DNA of 64,000 nucleotides from Mesorhizobium comanense (GTDB lineage: Bacteria; Pseudomonadota; Alphaproteobacteria; Rhizobiales; Rhizobiaceae): contig NZ_SCNN01000008.1 in the NCBI RefSeq assembly GCF_005503535.1, forward strand, positions 62,001-126,000, read 5' to 3'. This document shows positions 8,387 to 15,983 of this stretch, one piece after another. The position numbers were made by a program, and so were the translations under genes. The stretch's first letter is position 1. Every line of letters begins with the position of its first letter. The notes below the pieces were generated by a model that made no database searches, was not told the DNA's origin, and saw only the letters and a list, made by a program, of their open reading frames with translations.

Positions 8387-9802
8387 CTAACCAGCACCCG
8401 GCAGGATCTTCCCCGGATTCATGATGTTGAGCGGATCGAGCGCCTGCTTGATGGTGCGCATGATGTCGACGCCGTGGCCGAGCTCGTGGCGCAGGAAACC
8501 GATCTTGCCTTGCCCGATGCCGTGCTCTCCCGTGCAGGTGCCGTCCATGGCAATCGCCCGCATGTTAAGCCTCGAAACGAATTTCTCCGACAGCGCGATC
8601 TCGTTGGGATCGTTGACGTCCATCAGCACCAGCACGTGGAAATTGCCGTCGCCGGCATGGCCGACGATGGGCGCGATCAGTCCCATCTCGGCGATGTCGG
8701 CCTCGGTCTCGGTGACGCATTCGGCGAAGCGCGAGATCGGCACGCAGACGTCGGTCGACAGGCCCTTGGCGCCTGGTCGCAGCGTCAGCGACGACCAATA
8801 GGCGTCATGCCTTGCCTTCCACAGTTTCGTCCGTTCCTCGGCAACGCTGGTCCACAGGAACGGCCCGCCGCCATTTTCCTCGGCGATCATGCCGAAGGTC
8901 TCCGCCTGCTCGGCGACGCCCGCATCGCTGCCATGGAATTCGACGAACAGGCACGGGCTCTCGGGATAGTCGAGTTTGGAGTAATTCTTCATCGCCCGCA
9001 TCTGCAGCGCGTTGACCAGTTCGATGCGAGCGACTGGAATGCCCATCTGGATCGTGGCGATTACGGCGTTGCAGGCCGCCTCGACGCTTGGGAAGGGACA
9101 CACCCCTCCCGAGATCGCCTGCGGAATGCCCTGCAGCCTCAGGGTCAGCGAGGTTATGATGCCGAGCGTGCCTTCCGAGCCGACCAGCAGCCGCGTCAGA
9201 TCATAGCCGGCCGCGCTCTTTTTCGCCCGCTTGCCTGTCGTCACCGTCTCGCCGTCGGCCATGACGGCGCTCAGCGACAGCACATTCTCGCGCATCGTGC
9301 CGTAGCGCACGGCATTGGTGCCGGAGGCCCGTGTTGCCGCCATGCCGCCGAGCGAAGCGTTGGCGCCGGGATCGATCGGGAAGAACAGGCCGGTGTCGCG
9401 CAGATGCCGGTTCAGTTCCTCGCGCGTCACGCCGGGCTCGACCGTGCAGTCGAGGTCCTGCGGATTGACCGCAAGGATGCGGTTCATCCGCGAGGTGTCG
9501 ACCGATATGCCGCCGCCGGGCGCATTGGTGTGGCCCTCCAGCGACGAGCCGACGCCGAAGGCGATCACCGGCACGCGGTGCGCGGCGCAGGCGCGCACGA
9601 TCTCCTGCACCTCGGCCGCCGTTTCGGGGAAAGCGACGCCGTCGGGCGCCTGCGTCGGGATGTAGGTGGTGGTGTGCGCATGCTGCGAGCGGATCGCCTG
9701 GCCGGTCTGGAAGCGCTCGCCCAGCCGCTGCTTGAGGATGCCGAGCACGGCGGCGATGCCTTCCTCGTTGCGTTCGACCGGATTGAGGTCGCTCAGAGCC
9801 AT
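8387..9802 (-). CDS. FAD-linked oxidase (GlcD/D-lactate dehydrogenase-like)
   Basis: This is a 471-residue flavoprotein of the FAD_binding_4 plus FAD-oxidase C-terminal type. The PP-loop region reads IAFGVGSSLEGHTNAPGGGISVDTSRMNRIL, followed by EPGVTREELNRHLRDTGLFFPIDPGANASLGGMAATRASG. The C-terminal catalytic part has GHAGDGNFHVLVLMD and GTCTGEHGIGQGK, typical of glycolate oxidase subunit GlcD or D-lactate dehydrogenase (cytochrome). It likely oxidises a 2-hydroxy acid; the substrate is not fixed by sequence. The open frame runs to 10561, but the ATG at 9802 gives the normal N-terminus (MALSDLNPVERNEEGIAAVL). Confidence 0.93.
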   Translation of the reverse strand: MALSDLNPVERNEEGIAAVLGILKQRLGERFQTGQAIRSQHAHTTTYIPTQAPDGVAFPETAAEVQEIVRACAAHRVPVIAFGVGSSLEGHTNAPGGGISVDTSRMNRILAVNPQDLDCTVEPGVTREELNRHLRDTGLFFPIDPGANASLGGMAATRASGTNAVRYGTMRENVLSLSAVMADGETVTTGKRAKKSAAGYDLTRLLVGSEGTLGIITSLTLRLQGIPQAISGGVCPFPSVEAACNAVIATIQMGIPVARIELVNALQMRAMKNYSKLDYPESPCLFVEFHGSDAGVAEQAETFGMIAEENGGGPFLWTSVAEERTKLWKARHDAYWSSLTLRPGAKGLSTDVCVPISRFAECVTETEADIAEMGLIAPIVGHAGDGNFHVLVLMDVNDPNEIALSEKFVSRLNMRAIAMDGTCTGEHGIGQGKIGFLRHELGHGVDIMRTIKQALDPLNIMNPGKILPGAG

Positions 9803-9858
9803 GAATTCCTCCGCGAATGGACCAGCGCCCACGCTTGTTATGCAGCTATGGATGCCTA

Positions 9859-9912
9859 AAGCAATTTCAGGAAAAGTGCGAAGCGGTTTTCCTTCCGAAA
9901 TTGCGTCAGAAT
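9859..9912. repeat. RIME-like intergenic repeat (copy 1, partial)
   Basis: The segment from gcaatttcaggaaaagtgcg to the following gcgtcagaatg is the reverse complement of the 3' half of the repeat at 27824-27924 (shared core aaaaccgcttcgcacttttc in the other orientation). It sits between the divergent FAD oxidase and thioesterase genes. Confidence 0.75.
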
Positions 9913-9964
9913 GAAAGACACTCCAGCACCACGCTCTGTCCAGCACCAGAACAAGGAAGTTTCG

Positions 9965-10444
9965 ATGCCCATCCCCGCCCCCTTCGTTTCCAAGCCCATG
10001 GACATCGAGAAGGACTGGATCGACTACAACGGACATCTCAATATGGCCTATTACAATGTGCTGTTCGACCGCTGCTCGGACGAGGCCTTCGAGGCCATGG
10101 GCATGGGGCTGGACTATGTCAGAGAGCGGCGGCTCACCATCTACACCGCGGAAGTCCATGTCTGCTACGTGCAGGAACTGCATCTCGACCACAAGGTCAC
10201 GGTCTCCTTCCAGCTCATCGACCATGACGCCAAGCGGCTCAGGGCCTATCAGGAAATCCGCCATGTCGACGGCTGGCTCGCCGCCACCTCCGAGACCCTG
10301 TCGCTGCATGTCGACATGTCGGGACCGAAGGTGGCGCCCTTCCCCGTCGATGTGCTGACCAGGATCGAGGCCATGCGCGCCGCCCATGCGGCGCTGCCGA
10401 TGCCGGAGCGCGCCGGCCGCTCGATCGGCATCAAGCGCAAATAG
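9965..10444 (+). CDS. Hotdog-fold acyl-CoA thioesterase
   Basis: This 159-residue protein is of the 4HBT/hotdog family. It has the motif DWIDYNGHLNMAYYNVLFD (about residues 17-35), with the conserved Asp/Asn-Gly-His segment, followed by typical strands (LTIYTAEVHVCYVQELHLDH and HDAKRLRAYQEIRHVDGWLA). It resembles the thioesterases of rhizobial carnitine degradation (betainyl-CoA thioesterase), but no carnitine dehydrogenase lies next to it, so I leave the substrate open. The ATG at 9965 has AAGGAAG upstream; an in-frame start at 9911 would overlap the RIME-like repeat. Confidence 0.88.
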   Translation: MPIPAPFVSKPMDIEKDWIDYNGHLNMAYYNVLFDRCSDEAFEAMGMGLDYVRERRLTIYTAEVHVCYVQELHLDHKVTVSFQLIDHDAKRLRAYQEIRHVDGWLAATSETLSLHVDMSGPKVAPFPVDVLTRIEAMRAAHAALPMPERAGRSIGIKRK

Positions 10445-10698
10445 GCGGAGCCGGCTCGGGCACGAACGCAGCGACAGCCGGCGTCGGACTTCAAAGACAC
10501 ACCCGCGAACCAAAATCCCGGCCCCTTGGAAATCGGCATGATCCGGTCCTTGAAGGGGCATCGCACCCGCGTTAACCTTACCGAGGTTTTAACGGGAACA
10601 AGCCAATTGAGCCGTTGAACGACTCAGCGGAGCGGTCGAAAACCGCTTTCATGAGTTGCGATACGAGCGGCGGGGCGAAGCCGGTTCGAGGAACGTGC

Positions 10699-10896
10699 AT
10701 GAAAACCGACATCAAGGTCGAGGTGGACAGGCTGGCCGCCGATCCGCGCATTACCGACTATGATTTCTGGCGTTCGCTCAAGAACGTCGACAACGAGATC
10801 TTCCATATCGCCAACAACAACGAACCGATCCCGTTCGACATGATCCGCTGGCGCAGCATTTTGAAGCGCGCCCGCCTGAAGCGCGGCCACGCCTAG
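10699..10896 (+). CDS. Small hypothetical protein
   Basis: The product is 65 residues beginning MKTDIKVEVDRLAADPRITD and ending in a basic RARLKRGHA. ATG 10699 is preceded by GAGGAA at good spacing. It is acidic-amphipathic with a basic tail; no family is recognised. The frame is also open to 10615, but that extension is Arg/Ser-rich and lacks a ribosome site. It stands alone between the thioesterase and the Lrp regulator, which converges on it. Confidence 0.6.
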   Translation: MKTDIKVEVDRLAADPRITDYDFWRSLKNVDNEIFHIANNNEPIPFDMIRWRSILKRARLKRGHA

Positions 10897-10941
10897 AACA
10901 GGCCGCGGCATCAACCCCTCTGATCAAACCTGTTGCCCCGC

Positions 10942-11421
10942 TTACGGAGATCGCTTCACCGCCGCCAGCGGCGAGCGTGCCGCAACCGGCGACGACTGGA
11001 TGATGGCCGTGTTGGTCATCGCATAAGGGATGATGCGATCGATCACCCGCTCCAGTTCGGCCACCGACCCGACATGGGCCAGCGCGATGAAACAATCCTC
11101 GCCGGTCACCCGGTCGCACTGCGCGATCTCCGGCAGGTCGCGGATGATTTCGGCCACCACGGACAATTGCCCCGGCACGGGCCGGATGCGCAGCCAGGCC
11201 GACAGTTTCAGCCCGAGCGCCGCCGGATTGATCCTGACCGAATAAGTTTCGATGACGCCGTTCTCCTGCAGCCGCTTGATACGCTCGGCGACACTGGGCG
11301 CCGACAGGCCGACCGAGCGGGCAAGTTCGGCCGTGCTTGCGCGCGCGTCCTTTTCCAGCAGGCGCAGGATCTTCATGTCGGCCGCGTCGAGGTCCGCATT
11401 TTCGTTTCGAAGGCGTCTCAT
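10942..11421 (-). CDS. Lrp/AsnC family transcriptional regulator
   Basis: This 159-residue regulator has an N-terminal winged HTH (LDAADMKILRLLEKDARAST then ELARSVGLSAPSVAERIKRL, residues about 10-55) followed by the RAM/Lrp ligand domain (SAWLRIRPVPGQL, CDRVTGEDCFIALAHVGSV). ATG 11421 follows AAGGGG; an upstream in-frame ATG at 11469 would reach into the operator region. It is divergent from an EamA-type exporter, a common arrangement in which Lrp-type regulators control amino-acid export in response to the exported compound. Confidence 0.92.
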   Translation of the reverse strand: MRRLRNENADLDAADMKILRLLEKDARASTAELARSVGLSAPSVAERIKRLQENGVIETYSVRINPAALGLKLSAWLRIRPVPGQLSVVAEIIRDLPEIAQCDRVTGEDCFIALAHVGSVAELERVIDRIIPYAMTNTAIIQSSPVAARSPLAAVKRSP

Positions 11422-11470
11422 GCAAAACCCCTTGGCTTCCGGTAGGAAATTGTCCATCGGCCCGATCATT

Positions 11471-11487
11471 GCTCATTTGAATTGAGC
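11471..11487. promoter_or_regulatory. Inverted repeat in lrp/eamA divergent promoter
   Basis: GCTCA-N7-TGAGC forms a 17-bp dyad in the 89-bp intergenic region between the Lrp-type regulator and the exporter. Size and A/T-rich centre fit an Lrp-family site; assignment is inference. Confidence 0.5.
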
Positions 11488-11510
11488 TTACCGACTACGA
11501 TACTGATCCG

Positions 11511-12425
11511 ATGGATGATCAGACGCAAGCCCCGGCCACCGACCTCACCGCAACCATCCCTGCCGGCCCTGTCCTCTCGCTGGCGGCAAGGCTGCCGCCA
11601 CATCTCTGGTTCGCGGTCAGCGCTGTCTTCCACTATCTCGGCCCGGCCTTCGCGGTGCTGCTTTTCCCCCATGTCGGCGTACTCGGCATGGCATGGCTGC
11701 GCATCGCCACAGCCGCTCTCATCTTCGCGCCATTGACGCGCCCCTGGCGGACCTTTGCCCGCGCGGATGGCCCGACACGCCTCCTGCTGCTGGCCTTCGG
11801 CGCCTGTCTGGCGGTGATGAACTGTTCGTTCTACCTGGCGCTCGACCGCCTGCCGATCTCGCTGGTGGCGGCGATCGAATTCGTCGGCACCATAGCCGTC
11901 GCGCTGGCCGGCCTCAGGAGTGCCCGCAATCTGGCAGCCCTTGCCATCGCCGTCGCCGGCACGTTGCTGCTGATCGACGTCAAATGGTCCAGCGACCCGG
12001 CCGGACTGTTCTGGGCTTTCCTCAATGGCGCGCTCTTCGTCGGCTACATCGTGCTTGGCCACCGCGTCGCCCGCGCCGGTGCCGGCGATGGCATAGCGGG
12101 CCTCGGTGCCGCGATGGTGGTCGCATTCATCGTGGTGCTGCCGATCGGATTCGCCGATGCGCTGCCCGCCTTCTTCTCGCCGTCCCTGCTCATCGCCGCC
12201 ATCGGCGTCGGCGTCTGCTCGTCGGTCATCCCCTATGTCTGCGACCAACTCGCCATGGCGCGGCTGCCGCGCGCGAGTTTCGCGCTGATGCTGTCGCTGC
12301 TGCCGGTCACCGCGACCTTGATCGGCATCATCGTGCTGCGCCAGATTCCGGGCATCGCCGATTGTACCGGCATCGCGTTGGTGGTGGCCGGCGTCGCCCT
12401 CCACAAACCAGCTCCAGCCAGCTGA
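11511..12425 (+). CDS. EamA family transporter (RhtA-like exporter)
   Basis: The product is a 304-residue integral membrane protein of the drug/metabolite transporter superfamily. About ten hydrophobic segments are visible, arranged as two EamA halves (first half ends near IAVAGTLLLIDVKW, second half FLNGALFVGYIVLGHRV to GIALVVAGVALH). The motif SLLPVTATLIGIIVL in the second half is typical of RhtA-like amino-acid exporters. The neighbouring divergent Lrp/AsnC regulator supports amino-acid or related metabolite export. The substrate is not determined. Confidence 0.9.
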   Translation: MDDQTQAPATDLTATIPAGPVLSLAARLPPHLWFAVSAVFHYLGPAFAVLLFPHVGVLGMAWLRIATAALIFAPLTRPWRTFARADGPTRLLLLAFGACLAVMNCSFYLALDRLPISLVAAIEFVGTIAVALAGLRSARNLAALAIAVAGTLLLIDVKWSSDPAGLFWAFLNGALFVGYIVLGHRVARAGAGDGIAGLGAAMVVAFIVVLPIGFADALPAFFSPSLLIAAIGVGVCSSVIPYVCDQLAMARLPRASFALMLSLLPVTATLIGIIVLRQIPGIADCTGIALVVAGVALHKPAPAS

Positions 12426-12586
12426 CGCCAGGAAGTTATTTCCTCTCAATCAGTTGCCAAAAGTCGCTTTTGGTTCCCTGCCTGCGACGAACTGCGACAG
12501 CGCGCTGAAGATTGAACCAAATCCGGCTTTGAGCCGTTGTGCCCCCACGAAAAAGGCTTGGCCCACGAAGAAGCGGGAGTGACGCG

Positions 12587-13735
12587 ATGGACTGGAAGCG
12601 GACCAGGGAGTCTGCCGACGCGTGGCACATGACGGATGACCTGCATGTGGAACACGGCAAGGGCGACCCTTTTGCAGCAGCTATACGTGCCACGCGCATG
12701 TCGATGATCATCACCGATCCTCGACAGGCCGACAATCCGATCGTATTTGCCAACGACGCGTTTCTGCGTTTGACAGGCTATCAACGGCAAGAGGTCCTGG
12801 GCAGGAACTGCCGCTTCCTGCAAGGTCCGAAGACCGACAAGGCGGCGGTCGAAAAATTGCGCAAGGCGGTCGACGGGGTCGTCGACACCAGCATCGACAT
12901 CCTGAACTACCGCAAGGACGGCTCGACCTTCTGGAACGCGCTTTACATCAGCCCGGTCTCCAACGATCGCGGCGAGTTGCTGTTCTTTTTTGCCTCGCAG
13001 CTCGACGTCTCGGACCGCAAGCGGTCGGAACGCCGCATAACCGCCGACAAGGAGCGGTTCGAAAAGGCTGTCCAGGAGCGAACCCAAGAGCTGGAAGCCG
13101 CCCTCGAGGCGCGCACGACGCTGCTGCACGAAGTCGATCATCGGGTGAAGAACAATCTGCAGATGATCGCCTCGCTCATCCTCATGCAAAGGCGAACCAT
13201 AAAAGACGAAGCTGCCCGGCAATCGCTCACCACCACCTTGGAGCGCATCGAGGCATTGAGCACGATGCATCGCCGGCTCTACCAGTCGAAGGATGTCGGT
13301 CGGCTCGACGTGTCGGACTTCGCCCGCGACCTGATCTCGGACCTGCTGACCGCCTCCGGACGCACGCATATCAACTCTAAGCTCGATCTGGAGCCGGTGA
13401 GCATATCCGCCGAGAAGGCCACGCCCGTGGCGCTGATCGTCAACGAGCTCGTCACCAACGCGCTGAAACACGCGTTCAGCGAACAGCCGGACGGAACGGC
13501 GACGGGCAATATCGGCATCAGGATGAGCCAGCCGGACGGCCATCTGAACATCGAGGTGTCCGATGATGGGGTCGGCATGGCCGGCACGGTCTCGGAAACG
13601 TCCTTCGGCATGCGGCTGATCAAGTCGCTGGCCAAGCAGTTGCATGCCGAGATCGGATGGCATGACGCGGCCCCGGGCACCAAGGTCGTCATCTCGATCC
13701 CGAACGAACCGCAGCATAAGGAAAACGCGTCATGA
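12587..13735 (+). CDS. LOV-domain sensor histidine kinase (HisKA_2 type)
   Basis: This 382-residue soluble blue-light-type kinase has a LOV/PAS domain spanning about residues 25-145, with the flavin-adduct motif GRNCRFLQ and Cys75. A short coiled coil (about 145-178) links to a HisKA_2-type H-box, HEVDHRVKNNLQM, with likely phospho-acceptor His185, then an HATPase domain (VNELVTNALKHAF; VSDDGVGM). LOV kinases of this build regulate the general stress response or attachment in Alphaproteobacteria (family knowledge). ATG 12587 is preceded by GGGAG. Its 3' end overlaps the response regulator gene by 4 bp (ATGA), indicating a cognate pair. Confidence 0.93.
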   Translation: MDWKRTRESADAWHMTDDLHVEHGKGDPFAAAIRATRMSMIITDPRQADNPIVFANDAFLRLTGYQRQEVLGRNCRFLQGPKTDKAAVEKLRKAVDGVVDTSIDILNYRKDGSTFWNALYISPVSNDRGELLFFFASQLDVSDRKRSERRITADKERFEKAVQERTQELEAALEARTTLLHEVDHRVKNNLQMIASLILMQRRTIKDEAARQSLTTTLERIEALSTMHRRLYQSKDVGRLDVSDFARDLISDLLTASGRTHINSKLDLEPVSISAEKATPVALIVNELVTNALKHAFSEQPDGTATGNIGIRMSQPDGHLNIEVSDDGVGMAGTVSETSFGMRLIKSLAKQLHAEIGWHDAAPGTKVVISIPNEPQHKENAS

Positions 13736-14178
13736 TCGAACCGCTGAAGGTATTGATCGTCGAGGACGAGGCGCTGCTGGCCATGGAGCTGGAAAGCCTT
13801 GTCGAGGAGGCCGGACACAGCGTTGTCGGCTGGGCAACCTCCTCGGCCGAAGCCAGGAAGGCGGTGGATACGACAGATGCGGACATAGCCTTTGTCGACA
13901 TCCATCTGACGGACGGCCCGACCGGCGTCGACGTGGCCCGTTACATCGGCGAAAGAAGGAAATCCATGGTTGTGTTCATGACCGCCAATCCGAAGCGGAT
14001 TCCCGATCACTTCGCCGGCGCCATCGGTGTCATCGCCAAGCCCTACACGATGAACGGACTGCTCTCGGCGCTACGCTATCTGCAGGAGGGCGTGCGGCGT
14101 CCGCCGCCGAAGTCGGCCCGGCCGGCCGGCTTCACCCTGTCACCCGCCTTCGAGACGGTCTGGGCTCCAACGAGCTGA
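13732..14178 (+). CDS. Single-domain response regulator
   Basis: The product is 148 residues with only a receiver domain: acidic pocket E11/D12, phospho-acceptor Asp56 (IAFVDIHL), Thr84 (VFMTANP) and Lys103 (GVIAKPYTMNGL). No output domain follows; the last 40 residues are Pro/Ala-rich and probably disordered. The start overlaps the LOV kinase stop (ATGA), so it is almost certainly its phosphorylation partner and may pass phosphate to another HWE/HisKA_2 pathway component. The KPYT segment resembles the receivers that act in alphaproteobacterial stress signalling. Confidence 0.92.
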   Translation: MIEPLKVLIVEDEALLAMELESLVEEAGHSVVGWATSSAEARKAVDTTDADIAFVDIHLTDGPTGVDVARYIGERRKSMVVFMTANPKRIPDHFAGAIGVIAKPYTMNGLLSALRYLQEGVRRPPPKSARPAGFTLSPAFETVWAPTS

Positions 14179-14201
14179 CTGGCTCAAGCCGGTTTCCGGC
14201 T

Positions 14202-14269
14202 TAGGCGAGTTTCTGTTTCAGGCCAGTTTCTGCTTCAGGCCAGTTTCTGCTTCAGGCCAGTTTCTGCTT
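14202..14269. repeat. 17-bp tandem repeat spanning the stop codon of the hydrolase gene
   Basis: Three exact copies of CAGGCCAGTTTCTGCTT occur at 14219-14235, 14236-14252 and 14253-14269, with a fourth degenerate copy (3 mismatches) at 14202-14218. The copy at 14253-14269 is the end of the coding sequence (…LKQKLA and stop), so the gene's last codons are duplicated downstream. Confidence 0.95.
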
Positions 14270-15139
14270 CAGGAATGCGATCGTCCTGCCCCAGGCGAGG
14301 TCGGCCGCCTTCTTGTCGTAGCGCGCAGCAGAGGTGTCGTTGTTGAAGGCATGGTTGGCGCCTTCATAGACATAGACCGTGTATTCGACATGGTCGGCGT
14401 CGAGTTCCTTCTTGAAAGCGTCGATGCCGGCATTGGTGCGATCGTCGAGGCCTGCATAGTGCAGCAGCAGTGCCGCCTTGATCTTCGAGACGTCGGCGGC
14501 CTTCGGCTGCATGCCGTAATAGGCAACGCTGGCTGCGAGGTCGGGCGCATTGACAGCCAGCATGTTGGCCGTGCCGCCGCCCCAGCAGAAGCCGATGGCG
14601 CCAACCTTGCCATTGCCGTCCTTGTCGGCCTTGAGATAGGCGACGGTGGCCACGCCGTTGGCGGCCGTCTGCGCCGGATCCAGCTTGGTGAACATGTCGC
14701 GCGCCTTGTCCTCGTCGTCGGGCGTGCCGCCGAGCGGTGACAGGAAATCAGGAGCGAGCGCAATGAACCCCTCCAGCGCCACGCGCCGCGCGACATCGCG
14801 TATATGGGCGTTGAGCCCCCTGTTCTCATGGATGATGATGACCGTGCCGAGCTTGCCCGTCCGGTCTGCCGGCTCGACCAGGTAGCCCTTCATCTCGCCG
14901 CTGGCCCCCGGATAGGTCACATCCCCGCCCTTCACCCGGGGATCGTTCTCGGCGACGATTGCCGCCTGCGCGGAATTGGCGGCCAGCATCGGCGCGATCG
15001 CGGCCGCTGCCGCGCCCGATCCGGCAAGCCTCGTCAGTTGCTCCATGAAACGTCGCCGGTCGAGCGTCAGATGCGTGTATTCGTCATAGGCATCGATCAT
15101 CGCCTGGGTGATCACGGGCCTGTTGGTGACATCGGTCAT
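14252..15139 (-). CDS. Dienelactone hydrolase family protein, exported
   Basis: The product is a 295-residue alpha/beta hydrolase of the dienelactone hydrolase family. Cys185 in GFCWGGGTAN is the likely nucleophile, Asp232/233 (YAGLDDRTN) and His263 (GANHAFNND) complete the triad. An N-terminal segment with RRRFMEQLTRLAGSG and a hydrophobic Ala stretch ending SAQA (about residues 28-59) looks like a twin-arginine signal, so the enzyme is probably periplasmic. It may hydrolyse lactone or ester substrates; chlorocatechol degradation genes are absent, so no specific pathway is implied. The 3' end lies in a 17-bp tandem repeat. Confidence 0.9.
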   Translation of the reverse strand: MTDVTNRPVITQAMIDAYDEYTHLTLDRRRFMEQLTRLAGSGAAAAAIAPMLAANSAQAAIVAENDPRVKGGDVTYPGASGEMKGYLVEPADRTGKLGTVIIIHENRGLNAHIRDVARRVALEGFIALAPDFLSPLGGTPDDEDKARDMFTKLDPAQTAANGVATVAYLKADKDGNGKVGAIGFCWGGGTANMLAVNAPDLAASVAYYGMQPKAADVSKIKAALLLHYAGLDDRTNAGIDAFKKELDADHVEYTVYVYEGANHAFNNDTSAARYDKKAADLAWGRTIAFLKQKLA

Positions 15140-15372
15140 GACGCGCTCCTCGGTCTCTGTGTCTCGACTATCCTTGTCGCTGCCAAAGATAGGCGCGCGC
15201 CCCCCGTCGTCCAGTGACCGGCGGCGGCCCGATTGCCGGCGATGCGCCGATCATCACGTTTTTGTCATCGCTGACAAATCTTGATGGCGCTGCCACAATA
15301 GTAGGTGAAACTGACCATCCGGCCGCCCCATGGCGCGGCCACGGTCCTGAAAGGTCCGATCTGAAAGGAACA

Positions 15373-15528
15373 ATGCCGATGACCATGTCCTCGCCTATCC
15401 TGGCCACAGCCTTCACGCTTGCAGCGGCAGCCCTTGTGGCGATGCGCGCGGTGGCCGCGAACCGGAAAAGGGCAATGGTCAAGGTACGCAGCCAGCGCCA
15501 TCCGGCAAACACGAAAACCCAGGGTTGA
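15373..15528 (+). CDS. Small single-pass membrane protein
   Basis: A 51-residue product begins MPMTMSSPILATAFTLAAAA and continues as a hydrophobic helix (about residues 6-27) with a strongly basic tail (ANRKRAMVKVRSQRHP). AAAGGAA precedes the ATG. An in-frame upstream start at 15214 exists but adds an unlikely Gly/Pro-rich extension. It lies 9 bp before the next gene and may be co-transcribed. No family recognised. Confidence 0.5.
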   Translation: MPMTMSSPILATAFTLAAAALVAMRAVAANRKRAMVKVRSQRHPANTKTQG

Positions 15529-15537
15529 GGTGAAGTC

Positions 15538-15975
15538 ATGGACGTACAGGATATCGTCAACACCGTTTCGCAGAAGGCCGGCCTCGATCAGGCGACGACC
15601 GAAAAGGTCGTCGGCACCATTTTCTCGGTGCTCGAACATGAGGCCGAAGGCACCAGCGCCTCGTCCTTTTTCGCCAAGATTCCGGGCGCCGATGCTCTGG
15701 CACAGCAATATGACGTGATGGCCGCTGCCCCCGCCGGTGGCGGTGGCGGCTTCCTGTCGTCGCTGCAGGGCGCGCTTGGCGGCGTGCTCGGCGAGAAGGC
15801 CGGCGCGCTGGTCAACGGCCTCGCCGCGCTCAAGGCGTCGGGCCTCGACATGGCGCAGATCCAGAAGGCCGGCGCCACGCTGGTCCAGCAGGCCGAAGCC
15901 GCCGCCGGCCCGGATCTCACCAATCAGGTCCTGGGCCAGGTGCCCGGCCTGAAGAGCCATCTGGGGATCGGCTGA
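15538..15975 (+). CDS. DUF2267/DUF2780-like hypothetical protein
   Basis: This is a 145-residue protein with an N-terminal helical part (MDVQDIVNTVSQKAGLDQATTEKVVGTIFSVLEHEAEG) and a central Gly-rich linker (AAPAGGGGGFLSSLQGALGG). A second helical part ends in DLTNQVLGQVPGLKSHLGIG. The pattern resembles small proteins assigned to DUF2780/DUF2267, whose function is unknown. AGGTGAAGTC stands before the ATG. Its stop is 8 bp from that of the convergent glucose dehydrogenase. Confidence 0.75.
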   Translation: MDVQDIVNTVSQKAGLDQATTEKVVGTIFSVLEHEAEGTSASSFFAKIPGADALAQQYDVMAAAPAGGGGGFLSSLQGALGGVLGEKAGALVNGLAALKASGLDMAQIQKAGATLVQQAEAAAGPDLTNQVLGQVPGLKSHLGIG

Positions 15976-15983
15976 CCCACCCC

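Noticed and set aside
14202..14269. Tandem repeat considered as a CRISPR array
   Set aside because: Units are contiguous 17-mers without spacers and include the coding end of a gene; no cas genes are present.
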